From Brasenia schreberi (taxonomy: Eukaryota > Streptophyta > Magnoliopsida > Nymphaeales > Cabombaceae), in contig JAYKKT010000037.1 in NCBI GenBank assembly GCA_036023115.1, positions 4,602,501 through 4,666,500 of the forward strand: a DNA stretch of 64,000 nt, given 5' to 3'. The notes under the pieces are model-generated. The model was not told the origin of the DNA and searched no databases. It saw only the letters and a list, made by a program, of their open reading frames with translations. The translations under genes and the position numbers were made by a program. This document shows positions 28,411 to 41,700 of this stretch, piece after piece (the first letter of the stretch is position 1; each line of letters begins with the position of its first letter).

Positions 28411-30986
28411 GTGTAAATGGGCCAGAGCTAACTAAGCTCAAATGAGTCAAGAGTCAGGTTTATGACAAATAGGTTTAGACTCATAGAAATATCAAGACTA
28501 CGGCTCAAAGTTTACCAGTTGGGCATCAAAAGAGTTGGACCCATGCTCCTGGGTAGCTTACATTGAGTTGTTTCAAGATGGCTCATGGTGAGGTCCATGT
28601 TGTAGACTCTGTCAAAGTAAACAAACCTATATTTGTTAGCTTTTTGGATCAATTGGATCCGGACTTATTTTATAAGTATCTATTCCATGTTTATCTTCCC
28701 TTAAACAGATCTAGATCTAGATCTATAGCATGGTTGAATTGAATTATAATAGGATCCTGAATTGTGGGGTTTTCTCTCATAACCATCTTAAGTTGGGTCC
28801 TTGTGTGAGATTTTCATATGAAATTTCAACGATCAGACTGTTACCTCATGTGTCTTGAAGTTGGCCTTTTGAAAACCAGCTTTTCTTAGAAAATTTTTGG
28901 ATGTTTACAATGTCACATATGAAAAAAGCAGGTTATATACCAAATACATGTAGAGGTTATACACAAGGACAGCACTATTACATACTGCTAGGAGGCGAAC
29001 TAGCTTAAAAAGTATTGCTTGCAATTTATCATCATTGATTTGAATCAGGTTTACTTTATTCAATCTTCTAAATGTTGCATGAATGATAATCAGTTATACT
29101 ACTACTGCAAGGTTTTTTTTAACATATTCATCTATGTGATGTTAGTATGGGCATCACTAGCACTATCGCTATTCAAAGCTGGACAATGGGGCAATGAACA
29201 ATTACTATACTCTAATTTTAGAATCAATTGATAACCAATAGAGCTCATGAATCCAAAAATGATTCATGAATGATATCAGAAGACTGTAATTTTATATTCT
29301 TTGGTGTAAGTCAACCAAGCTTTTGTGAACATTTTAGAGAAAAGAGATAAATAATCAAACTTGCTTCTATCATGTTTGAGTAGAATGAGGTAATTGTACT
29401 GGCTGGAAGAATCATGAATTATCAGTCAAATGTCAAATGATGAGATCTCATATTTAGATCCAATGAAGTAATCTCAGTTTAAATATCAAAAATCATTTGC
29501 CATATGTATGCATATATCTATGTGTATACACTATTTGAACTAGTCTCTAACTGGCTATTGAATAATGTCAGCATAAGTCAAGAGTCTTATGAATTCACTT
29601 TTTTTTGTTTTATCAAGAATATTAGAAATATGGATATATTTGGAATGAAAGATTGTAACTATCGCAACCAACCAAATTCATATGTTTAGTTCATGATTAT
29701 TCCTTATGTTTGTAATGAAGGACTATGATTATGCTAACCAACTAAACATTATGTTTGGAATGAAGGATTTTAACTATGGTTAGTATCAAGATAGTAAAAA
29801 ATGAGATTCCAAGTAGAATCACCACAAAATCAAAACTTAAAATAAAAAATGAGAATGTTTCTAAACCTTTATAAGTGAACAAAAATAATTATATACTAAA
29901 ATTAAGGCTAACCATCAATCCAAATAATCTCTCATAACACATTAGTAAGGGCAAATGCTGAAAATTAAATTGAAAGAAACACATATAACGAACATTAACT
30001 TTAAATGTATTGCATGTCACAAAATACATTCCATTACTAAAAGTACATCATAGCAAGCCTTCAAAGTTAAACAAAAAATGCAAACATATCTAAAAACCAT
30101 ATCTAATAAGATCAAAACTTGAATGCTCGTATTTCTGGCAAACCACAACATCATACTAAGAAAATTTTCATCCACAATGAAGAAAAATTCTAAAAAACAA
30201 GAATACAAACATATTAAGAAATTTTCCAAATGTTACTTAAGTTCCAACAATCAGAACCACACCAACCATAATGAAGAGAATAATAGAAACAACAGGATAC
30301 AATAATATTAATAAAACCTTATCCATAAACACCAAACACCAACTTTATTTACCCGATACCGAAGATGTTTAGGAACCCAATAGGGAGAATAGACCACGGA
30401 GAGTTTAATTTCTTAACTAAGCCATAAAACTACTATTTTTGGTACCAAATATTAAGGGAAAAAGCAAAACTTATAATGGTGGGAGATTGAAGAATGGCTA
30501 TCGGAGCTTGGGGAGGCAGGGAACATGACGAACCTAGTGGTGGCAGAGAGAGGCAAACTGCTACCAAGAGGGGATGAGACAAAGAGCCTCAAAGCCAATA
30601 AAAGTTCGTGGTGGTGTGTGTCTTGACAAGTTGCAGGAATCGGACGAGAGGGTGGATGGCAAGAGGGAAAGGGAGAACCGCAACCTAACCGTCTTTCCTA
30701 AAGAACCTAGGTCACGATTGTATCCCTTTCACATTACTTGTTTCTTAAATAAGTATAAAAAAGTAATCTTACGATTTTCTCCTCTCACATTATTTGTGTT
30801 TTCAAATAAATATAAATAGTAACCATTAAAAACATTTTAAAAACACGACATCACACAATTTTAATGATTAGAAACGCGATTTGATTTATGTATATTAACT
30901 TTTTTATATGATTCAACTTGCAGCATTCTTTATTTGACATGATTTTCTACTTTAAAAAAGCAATTTAACTACATTTGTTACAATAA
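28411..30986. other. No gene supported
   Basis: AT-rich sequence. 29610-29790 contains three imperfect repeats of a TTTGGAATGAAGGATT..AACTATG..AACCAAC block. 30480-30720 is less AT-rich with a short open frame lacking domains. Confidence 0.45.
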
Positions 30987-31242
30987 GAAATTGGTATATG
31001 CTATCACACTTAGGTATTAGGAAATCCACACAAATCTCAACCGTTCATGTTTGATGATAAATTGTTGAAAATTGAATTGAAAAAATAAAATGTATTCTTG
31101 TGAATAAAGTACACATATAAAGTATAAATATAATTTTGCTTTGTAAATTTCAATTTCAATCATCAATGATGAAAGATTTTAATGAACAGTTAAGATTTAT
31201 TTAAATTTACTAGCATCCAAGTGTGATAGCATATACAGTTTC
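30987..31242. mobile_element. MITE with about 55-bp imperfect inverted ends
   Basis: Left GAAATTGGTATATGCTATCA and the reversed right end GAAACTGTATATGCTATCAC continue as CACTT and stay similar for about 50 bases. Length 256 bp. Flanks show no clear target duplication. Confidence 0.7.
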
Positions 31243-31567
31243 TCTCATTATGATTATTTCTTATGTTGTATTAATTGGAATATGGCAGGAATTGAACAGG
31301 GTTGTGTTTATGCGCTTGGCTGCCTTTTTTTAAATACCATGGTAAATTTCTCATAGTGTTGTACCGATCGGATTATTTTAATTAGGTCAAAGTTGCGTGA
31401 ATCATATTTACCTACTATCCTTATTCAGTTTAACATCTTTCACTTATGTTGTTATAATATTTTCAGTTCTCTAAAATATGTTGATTATATTTACCCGCTT
31501 CTAAATGCTTCATCATTGTATTATTATCAATAAGTCTTAGTGTGTGTATATATATATAGGAAAAGTG

Positions 31568-31692
31568 CATCACCTCACTCATTGCTTTTGAGTGACATGA
31601 GTGTAAGTTTAAATTTTCTAAGGAGCTTTGAAAAGTATGAAGGGTATTTTTTTACACTCATACCACCGAAAAGCAATGAGTTGGTGTGAGTG
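31568..31692. mobile_element. Hairpin-forming MITE-like element
   Basis: The left arm CATCACCTCACTCATTGCTT and the right arm AAGCAATGAGTTGGTGTGAG are imperfect inverted copies over about 40 bases, with a 45-base loop. Confidence 0.6.
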
Positions 31693-31875
31693 ATTGTTGT
31701 GATAGGATCCTATCACTATATATAAGAAACTAGGTTATACTTAATGAGTTTGATACTCAATGGATACTGGTAATGTAAAAATTATGAGCCCTACTACAAT
31801 AAATGTAATGAGCACACCACTTTACTCAATTTTATCACTATTGAGTATAACTTGGTTTCCCCATATGTATATGTA

Positions 31876-32130
31876 TAGAGTATACCTTAACTAGATAATG
31901 TCTTTTGATACATAATATTGCACAAACATTTTCACTATTTAATTGTTAAGATCAATAGTGGATAATTGAATTACTATGCATTTAATGCACTATGTGTATT
32001 AAATATGAAGTACAAAAGTATAACAATACTTTTAATTTAAATATTCATTGTTGATCTCAAAAGCCAAACGGTAGAGATATTTGTGCAAGATTATGCATCA
32101 AAAGACGTTATACATTTATGACTCTATCTA
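31876..32130. mobile_element. MITE, about 255 bp
   Basis: The left part (TAATGTCTTTTGATACATAA) and the reversed right part (TAACGTCTTTTGATGCATAA) are inverted over about 60 bases, continuing as TATTGCACAAACAT / TCTTGCACAAATAT. Relatives lie at 4735-4965 and 28124-28290. Confidence 0.7.
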
Positions 32131-32664
32131 TATATGTATATTTATATTTACATGCTGCCACATGTTTTGTATATCTTCTTTACGTGTGTGCATGTGATTT
32201 GCTTAAAACTATGTAACAGAAACAAACCTTCTTAAGAGAAGAGACATTGCAGTTGTAGGCCAAAGCATGTGAGCATAAAGGGTGGCCTTAATTCATGGGC
32301 TATAATTTTTTTTAGGCTTCAAAATGACAAGAAGTTGTTTGAAGTTTCATGGTAATGTGGTGGGTTATATGTCGTGCCTGAAAAATATTCTCTTGTCATC
32401 TAGATGACACTCTTTCTCTTCTTTTATATGTCAGTGGATGCTAGGGGTATTCATGGTTCTATTTGGTTAGGTTCTATCCTCAACCTGGAACCAAACAGCT
32501 ATTTATGGCTCCAAGTTTTTAACACTCTGTATCTATGTGGCATCAGGCTTTAACACTGCATCTCTCAACATTTAATCCATATGTTTCCATCTCATATATA
32601 TTACCAAAATATCTGGATTTACATGAAAAACTTGCCATTCTTCCTTGAGTCACTCTATTAGAGT
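32131..32664. other. No gene supported
   Basis: Unassigned AT-rich sequence with no domain-bearing frame. Confidence 0.5.
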
Positions 32665-32757
32665 CAGACCGGATGGTAAAGTTTGATTTTGCTTGTTGGG
32701 CATGAACCTACCGAGTTGAGTCCTATACGCACCTACTTTACATGTTACATATACACA
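32665..32757 (-). repeat. Dispersed repeat, copy 2 of an inverted pair
   Basis: Reverse copy of 28312-28410 (see there). Both copies abut TA/CA-rich tracts. Confidence 0.7.
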
Positions 32758-32848
32758 TTTATCATATATATATTATTCATAGCATGGATGAACATATAGA
32801 TATAGATATATATGAAAATGCATATATGTACTTGGTTCGACTCATGTA

Positions 32849-32938
<90 letters not shown>
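32849..32938. repeat. Compound (TA)n(GT)n microsatellite
   Basis: About 68 bases of TA followed by about 22 bases of GT. Open frames here encode only Tyr-Ile and Cys-Val repeats. Confidence 0.95.
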
Positions 32939-33767
32939 ATGTATAGATTCGTATAAATACTTGTTTGCACATTTGAAGATTTTATATATACTAGTTTATA
33001 TATTTTATGGGCCAATCTTATCATATATACATACATTTGTGACATGAACTAATATATATGCGCTTGAGCATGCTCGGGGAAGAAACTTTTTGTGCTTAAT
33101 ATACAAATCTAATTTTATACATCTGAAACCATATACACTTAATTGGGATGTTTCTATCATATGTTATATATGTGTGTATTTTAAGGGCATAACATTAATA
33201 TGTAAATACATGTGCATTGCAAGAGGCGTGTGAATCTATTGAAAGTATCCAAATTTGAATCAGTTATTTATGCATTTTGGAAACCCATATCTTTGTTTCT
33301 CATTATTTCCAGCCTGGTAAGATGAATATAATGAATTCTTTGTAATGGTTTGACGGTGTCATGTATATCATTCACCAAGTAGGGATAAAATGCAATTTGA
33401 CAAGGTTGTGAATATTAGAACCATTTTGGAATTGAAATGCTGAACTAATAAATCTTGAATGGATAGTTTGGATTCTATTTTCATTGCAAATTTCACATTT
33501 TTATTTCCAAGAACTACTTGTTATAGAAACAATCGATCTATAAATATTACTTTCGAGTTCGTAATTGTTCCGCGACGCAAAAAAGTCCTTATTAAGCATA
33601 AAAGAACGAAGGTTACGTTTAGTGGTCAGGCTTTTCACACATTCTTTCCTGTGCTTTGCAGCCGATCTCCTGTGTGAGAGCGCGCATGTGTGTGTGTGGA
33701 AGGCAAAGGAAGAAACCTAGCGATATCAGATTTATCTTCTCATCTTTTCCTTTCTTATTCTATGTAT

Positions 33768-33814
<47 letters not shown>

Positions 33815-35774
33815 AAGTTGCTGTATCAAACCTGATAGAGAGACTTGCTTTGTTCTCATGCTTTTCCAGAGTTTATTGTGATGTATCTACTTTAACTTTT
33901 GCTTGAAATAATTTGGTATATTCATGAAATGATATACTGAAGCCTCTCATCGCCATGTTTTGATTTTTCTTGAGGGCCTACTGTGATAAATCCCATATTG
34001 TTGTGTATTAAATAGATAACATCATTGGTTAGTACAAAACAAAATCTCTGAAAAGATGATGTTAATGTTATCAATAGCGTTCACTGTCACCGGCTGATTT
34101 TATGCCTCTCTCTATCTACAGGTCGGATCGATTCAATAGATATGTGGGTCGATCCGACCCAAATGCCCAATTTATACCCTAATCGATCGATTAGGGCTGT
34201 TTCTCTCTCGTGCTGCTTCCACTGTCACCAGCCGACCACCACCATAGTCACCGGCGGCAGTCAGCCTACTACCGGCGACGAACAGCTCACGACCGGACGG
34301 TATCTCTCTCTCCTGCGGCTTTCATCGCCACCACCCTAATTCCACCATCCTGCACCAGACTACCGGACGGTCTCTCTCTAGCATGGTTCCCCCTCTGCTT
34401 TCCTTTCCAGTGTCCAGCCAGTTTGTATGCTGACCACGATTTTTGCACCACTCGTTACACAATTTGTGTATCATGCTGCTGACGACGATTTTTTGTATGC
34501 TGTTTCTGGTCCTAACGGAAATGCTTTTAGACTGTTATACTGACAATTTTGTATCATCTAAGGCAGAAAGTCCGTACTCCTGTATTTCAACTTTCTAATG
34601 GTTTCTATTTCTTTAATCATGGATTACTAATGTAGATAGTAAGCAATCTATTTCTTCAATCCTTGAGATGCATCATGTTTAATTTTTTCTTTTATTTTAT
34701 AGTTTCACTTTCTTACCATTAATCATTTTCTTGTATGCCCTTGAATACTTTTTTTGTTTTAAGAACACTTTTTCTCCGTTCTAACATTACCCTCTTCTTT
34801 TTTAAGGTAAGTATATCCATTGCTCAAATTAAATTGGACCATACATAAGCAATAAGTATAATATATTAGTTCCTTTTAATTCTTTTACTTAGAATAACTT
34901 GGTGACATTTATGTCTATGCTTTTTAACAATTCAATATGCATATACCACATGATTTATTGTTTGTCTTCTTAGAATTTATTTATTCAGATTGATTCATAT
35001 TTATGAATGTGGTAGTTATGTCTTTCCTAATATTCTTTAGAAATTAGAGAATCCATTATATATATATATATATATTTGTTTTTAATCTTAAATGATAGTG
35101 TACGGCTAAATCTGATATAGCTCCGCTACTACCATATTAGGGTCAACCGCTAACGGCCCGCTAACCTTTATTGATAACATAACTTAAAGCTGACAATATG
35201 GGATAACGAAGAAGGGGATATCAACAAAAAAATCAATTCAAAAGGGAAAAATATTTCTTCGTGCTGTGACTTTGTAGCAGAAAACATTGTGCAAAAATTA
35301 GGAGGAAACCAAAGCCTATATCCAATTTGGAGTATGAGACCCTTGTCTGTTCTTCAATGTTAGACTATAGAGTTAGTGAAAAAATTAAGAGATGGTATGC
35401 TACGAGGCTAATCACAAAAGAGAGGGAGGGTAGGCACTATACTTTTTAGTAAGGAAACAACGTAGTGGAGGAGGATTGTTTAGTGAAATGCTTGGCTTCT
35501 TTTTCCTCAATTATATGGAGACTATAAGGGCCTTAACAACCATTTGTGGTTCCTTAGAATTAGTTTTATATGCAGGGTACTGATATCCGTCAAACCAATT
35601 TGGAAGGTTTTCCTGTTTTTCTATTAGTTGGATCCATTTTGATGTTGTAAGTTTCTAAGAATTTTCAGACTTATTTTCCTTTTTCCTTCTCATTCGGACT
35701 CCAGGTGTTCGGGTTGGTATCGCCAAATTCATTCTGTCCTACTTTATTGCCACAAAAGCGTGGACTACAAGAAC
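32939..35774. other. Upstream region of LSM7; no coding gene supported
   Basis: Contains a (CT)n tract at 33771-33812, a short GC-richer patch at 34090-34480 with possible acceptor TCTATCTACAG (34111-34121), and AT-rich DNA. The LSM7 promoter and any 5' UTR exon should be here, but neither could be fixed. Open frames at 34142-34482 are repetitive Pro/Thr/Ser stretches without a domain. Confidence 0.45.
33771..33812. repeat. (CT)n microsatellite
   Basis: Uninterrupted CT run of about 40 bases. Confidence 0.95.
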
Positions 35775-38700
35775 ATGGTAAGTCACAATAGATGCATTAT
35801 AACATCTTGGATATTTGTGTTGGTAATGTTTACATAACTATGATTGTTAGTCATTTGTTGTAGCATTGGGCAAAAGTATTAAGCTTGTCGTACTCAAGTA
35901 TAGGACATTTTTCTATACTTCTCACTATGGCTGAATTTGGAACATGCATTCCTGTTGCAAAATTGCAAGACTCTTTATGTTGTTTCTACCAAAGTGAGCT
36001 ACAAGTGTGAGGAAGTTGTGCATCGAGTATCTGATTGGTACCTTGGTGTTGTCAGCAATTTATCTCTTTTGTTCATATGATTCTCACTTGGTTGAAAGCC
36101 GGTTTCGCAAATGCTCAGTGGCTTCTCATAGTTGTTCATTAATGGATACTGTGTTCTGGAAATGGGATTTTCAGTTTCTGTAAGCATGCTTGGGAAATTG
36201 TTAGGCTTTTTCTATTCTAACTAATGTACTTGTTTACTGTACATTTTGATTGTGTTGTGTGATATTGATTTTTATTTCTTAATAACACATGAATCACAGA
36301 TATTTGGTTGAGCACATTCTTAATGACCATTGATGAGTATCTTACTATCTTTTAGTTGTTTAGTTCTTTTTAATGTTTATTATCTGCAAACCTTTGATTA
36401 TTTGGTTAAAGCACTCTTGATTGTGACTCTAAATCTCTAGTTTTTGGTTTATCTTGTTTTTTTCACATAGTTCTTTCTCATTTTCAGTTTTGTTACTTGT
36501 GTTATTTATGTTGATTTATATGTATGAGATGCATTGATATATTCTTCTTGTTATTTTTTATGGTCAATTGTGTATTCTTTTTGTCCTTTGACAATGGTGT
36601 ACTGCCAAATCCACTGTACCTCTGCTATACTCACGCCAATGCTTTATCTGTGCAAAAAGTCATATTCCACTATCCACTATTAATAGCATGATCATTTGTT
36701 CTTGCGCGAAGATGCTTTGTTTCTTTCAAGGCACTGCCCCATTTTGTGTGCTTGGTTTACAATAGATCATTTGTTTCCATGTCTAGTTTCACTAGAAGCT
36801 CACATATAATGTCTGTTGACAGTAGCCAATGACTAGTTTGTCAGTCTTTATGTTTTTAATGCTGCCCCTCTTTGATGAATGACACGTTACCTGGTCGCAG
36901 TGCATGTTTTAGTTGAGACATTATTGGTACCAGATTGTGATCTTTGAATAGTGGAAGTCGCCTAAGAATATGTGAATAGCTGTTGGTGCTAACAATTGGC
37001 TGCTAGAGATTCTTCAATTTCACATCATAAATGGAAGGAAAATATCTGTATTTAGGAATTTTGAGAAACACCACAAGAGACCAAAACCATGCTTTTGGGT
37101 TGCTAAACAATACCAGAACAGATGTTCTGAGATATTCATGTTCTTTGTTGACATTGCAAATTTATTGTCAATTGGCTCATCAATATTTGTGTTTGATTTC
37201 TATCAGTCTGGTCGAAAGGAAACAGCTCTGGACTTGGCTAAGTTTGTTGATAAGGGTGTCCAAGTGAAGCTTACTGGTGGAAGACAAGGTCAGTGTCTTG
37301 TACGAAGAATTTGCACCTCTCTACTTTTCTAAAATAAATAATATCTATGGTTCCAAGTATTTAACTCTTTGACAGAAATTGTGTGCCCAAATTTAAGATT
37401 TACGGATGCCAGTTTAGCTTCATTTTCTGTTTGGTTATGATGTCCTAAAAGACATAGGATACGCTGCCTTGTATTTTCATGCAATGCATATCTTTTTTCT
37501 TCTGGAGAGAAACTTTTGTTTAGAGAAAATTGCCCTGAAGAAATCAACCAGGTCCTAAATTCAATCTGACCTAGGAACCGGTACATAATTGCATTGCCCA
37601 AACTTATTGGTATGGAAGTGCAAAAAGACCCAAGAAATATCATTCAGACACAAGTACCCTGTAGCTTGAACTTTTGCAGGATACTTTGTTGCAGCACTGT
37701 TGCAGGGATTTCTTCATCTCTGAATAACATATTATGAGGTTCAATCAGGATGTGCATCCAGGGCATCTGAGCAAGCACATCCATGGCCATTGATGCTTAA
37801 AGATCTTTTTATCCCTCTGCAGAGATGCACAGATAATCATACACCACCAAAACAGACATGTTTGTAACCTGACTAAACCAAAACGTTGGCCAGGTTCCAA
37901 ATTTTGGAAACCAATATAAATTATTTGAGGTGCTTACAAGCCCTTGAGCAGACCAAGCCACAACTGAGCTTATTAGCAGGTTCAGAATGATTGATGCATT
38001 TATCTCCGATTTAAGAGGGCAGCGGTTGCTTGTTGTGTTGCTTGATTGGTCTTTGCCAAGGGCTTATAGATTCAGGACATTTGATGCCAACTAGAACTTT
38101 TGAATAAATAGAATTTAAGGCCCTACTTTTTGAGAGGTTATTTTATAATGCAAATTGTATATACATTAAAAGTTTTATTTTATGCATCTAAGTTTTATTG
38201 CAATCTTAAAGGCTAGCTTTTCTTTTTACTAATTTACTTCCATCTTAGTGATAACTCCACCCATGTAAGGGATCACCATTGCATGGCTGGTCCCAAGCCC
38301 GAAAAAAAGAGGAGAGTTGTGTTAGGCTTCCGACAACTAGCGTAAAACTTTGTCGGACTTATTTATCATGGATTCTATAAATTATGAGCATTGCGTTGGG
38401 GTGCTCTCTCTTAACGACGAACTGCAAAGCCCGAATGCAGTGAGAAGTAAGCAAGGGCCTCTACATCTTCGCCCGGATGTAGTGAATCAATTACAGAGAG
38501 GGTTCACACGTCATGGACGGGTGTGGGTAAAAATGTTAGTCATGTTACATTGTCGCTCGAACGTAGTGAAGAAGTTACAGCGAGAGTCTCTGTATCTTCA
38601 ACATGGACGGATGTGGGGGGGGTAATGGAGCTAGTCCTAATAAGATTTGTATTGGTACTTTAAATATCATAATATTGACCGGTAAGTTAATATGGAGTTA

Positions 38701-41700
38701 GTAGATACTATGATTGAGAGAAAGATTCACATTTTATGTTTACAAGAGACAAAGTGGGTTAGAGAAAAAGCAAAGGATATTGAAAATATAAGTTTTAAAT
38801 TATGATACTCATAAAATGAAAAAGGCTCGAAATGGAGTTGGTATTATTATAAATAAAGATTTTAAGGATAGTAGTGTAGTAGACGTACAACGATATGATG
38901 ATTGAATTATGATGGTAAAATTAGTGTTAGCGGTAGAGGCTTTGAATATAGTTTGTACTTATGCATCCAAAGTAGGATTAGAAGATAGTATAAAGAAGGC
39001 TTTTTTAGAGGAGTTAGATAAGGTAATTCAAAGAATTTCACAAAGAGAGATGATTTGTTTGGGAGGAGACTTAAATGGACATGTCGGTAAAGAGGCATTA
39101 GGATATCAAGGTAATCATGAAAACTATGGCTTTGGAGATATAAATGAGGAGGGTAGGGAGTTAAATTTTGCTATAGCTTTTGATCTTTTTATACTCAATG
39201 CAATTTTCAAAAAATGAGATGAATATTTAATTACTTATAAGAGTGACTTGTTACAAACACAAATTGATTATTTTGTTTGTAGGAAAAAAGATAGATTGTG
39301 TTGTAAAGATTGCAAGGTAATTCAAGGAGAAAGCTTAACTACTCAACATCGACTTTTAGTAATAGATTCGTAAGTAAAAAAGTGGACAAAGAAGAATAAA
39401 GTGAATAGAGCTATTCAAATGAGATGGTAGAACCTCAAATGTGAGGAAGAAGATATATTTAAACAAAAAGTTCTTCAAGGAGATGTTTGAAATGATGTAG
39501 GTAAACCTTTTGATATGTGGAACAATATGGTTATACATATTAGGGAAGTGACAAAAGATGTGTTAGGCAAATCTAAGGGAGGCATACCAACAGAAAAAGA
39601 AGCTTGGTGGTAGAGTGAAGTGGTGCAAGATAAAATCAAGACAAAAAAGGTATGTTATAAATTAAATTATGCTAATAAGACTAGTGAAACTTAGGAGGCT
39701 TATAAGAAAGCAAAGAAAGAAACAAGCAAAAGCCAAAATTTGAGAGGATTTATATAAAAAACTTAACTCAAAAGAAGGTTAAAGAGATATTTTTAGGATG
39801 ACTAAGGCTAGAGATAAGAAAACTAAGGATCTTAGTTTTGTTAGATGCATCAAAGATGAAGTTGATAAGATTCTAGTGACAAATGATGATATTAAAAATA
39901 GATGTAAAATTATTTATATAAGTTTCTTAATGAAAATACAAATGGTAGTATTAGCTTCGAGGAGTTAGTCAAATTAGAAAAGTATATAAACCACAATTTC
40001 TATCGTCGTATTCAAAAGAATAAAGTCAAAGAGACTCTTAAATATATGAAGGTTGCTAAATCTGGAGGACCAAACAATATTCCTATACAAGTATGAAAAA
40101 TCCTAGGAGAGATGAAACTCACTTGGCTCACAAGACTATTTAATGAAATATGGAGAACCCAAAATATGCCTGAGGAATGGAGAGCGAACACACTTATACC
40201 CATATATGAGAACAAGGGAGACATTCAAAATTGTGCCAATTATGGAGGTATAAGTTAATGAGCCATACTATGAAATTATGGGAAAGAATTATCGAACGTA
40301 GGTTAAGACAAATATCGAGTACAACAAAAAACCAATTTAGATTCATGTACGACAGATCTATTATTGAAGTGATTGACCTATTAAGATGCCTTATGAAATA
40401 TTTTTAGAGTAAAAAAAGAACCTCCACATGATATTTATTGATCTAGAAAAAGCTTATGATCGGGTGCTTAGAGATGTTCTTTGGAGAACCTTGGAAAAGA
40501 GAGGTATCTCATTGACATATAAATCTTATACGAGACATGGACGATGATGCCAAAACATGTGTGAGGACTTATAAAGGAATGACAATCTCTTTTGAAGTTA
40601 ATATGGGTTATATTAGGGATCAACTTTAAGTCTATATTTATTTATATTGGTCTTTGATGAGTTAACAAAACACATTCAAGATGAAGTACCTTGGTGTATG
40701 TTATTTGCATATGACATTGTGTTAGTAGATAGTCTAAGGAAAAAGTTGTTGGAACTATGGAAAGAAACATTAGAAAGTGAAAGCTTCTGACTTGGTAGAA
40801 CAAAGATAGAATATATGTAATGTAGGTTTGATCATTTGGGTACTTCAGAGGACATAGAAATTAAGATTGACACACATTGCATCCCTCAGAAGGAAAGTAA
40901 GTTTTAAATACCTAGGATCCGTTTTCAAGGTGATGGAAAAATTGATGGAGATGTTACTCGTAGAATTAATGTTGGTTGGTTAAAATGCAGAGGGGCATCA
41001 AGTATTGTATGTGATAAGAAGATATTATTAAAGTTGAAAGGTAAATATTATAGAGCAACAATTAGACATGTTATGTTTTATGGTTCTGAGTGTTGGGTAG
41101 TTAATCATCAATCAACATGTACAAAAGATGTCCGTAGCAAAAGTGAATGAGGAAAAATCGTTTAAGATGGTTTGGACATGTAGAGAGACGATCAAAGGGC
41201 GCTCTCATACGAAGAAATGAAAAACTAGATTATGAAAATGTTAAAAGAGTAAGAGGACAATCGCAAAAGTATTGGAAAGAAACATTGATCTAGCTTATAT
41301 TAAGTTAATTGTTAGCATGGCACATGATAGGGCTATGTGGAAACAAAGAATCTATGTAGCCAATCCCATCTAGTATGGGAAAGGGCTTAGTTGTTGTTGC
41401 TGTACCTCCATCTTAATGATCTTATGTTGTCATTTTCCCATTTATTTTCCGTTAAGTTCCAATTTTGACTTTCATTGCTTTTGTTCTGCTTCCAAAGCTT
41501 CCTTTGCTTCCTGCTTCCAAAGCTTTTCAAAGCACCTTGCTTCTTGCTTTTGCTTCTCTCTTCCTGCTGCCACTTCCAGATGTGGAAACCTTTGTTTCAG
41601 CCTGTCACACCAAGGGATGAATCAAAAGAAAGAATTCATAAGAGCATTGAAAAGTGAAATTCTGAACAGTTTGAAACTGAATCTCTGAAAATATATAGAA

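Larger units (their letters stand above)
38253..41402 (+). mobile_element. RTE-type LINE, complete length, in LSM7 intron 2
   Basis: The element has an AP-endonuclease region, a reverse transcriptase and a TTGTTG tail, in the same orientation as LSM7. An imperfect target duplication of 18 bases, TACTTCCATCTTAGTGAT (38235-38252) and TACCTCCATCTTAATGAT (41403-41420), matches at 16 positions and fixes both ends. Length is 3150 bp, typical of plant RTE. Stops and frameshifts run throughout. It is not autonomous. Confidence 0.9.

Noticed and set aside
37138..37332. Unspliced LSM7-like frame starting at 37138
   Set aside because: The 23 extra N-terminal residues are intron sequence; splicing at 37206 restores the family N-terminus.
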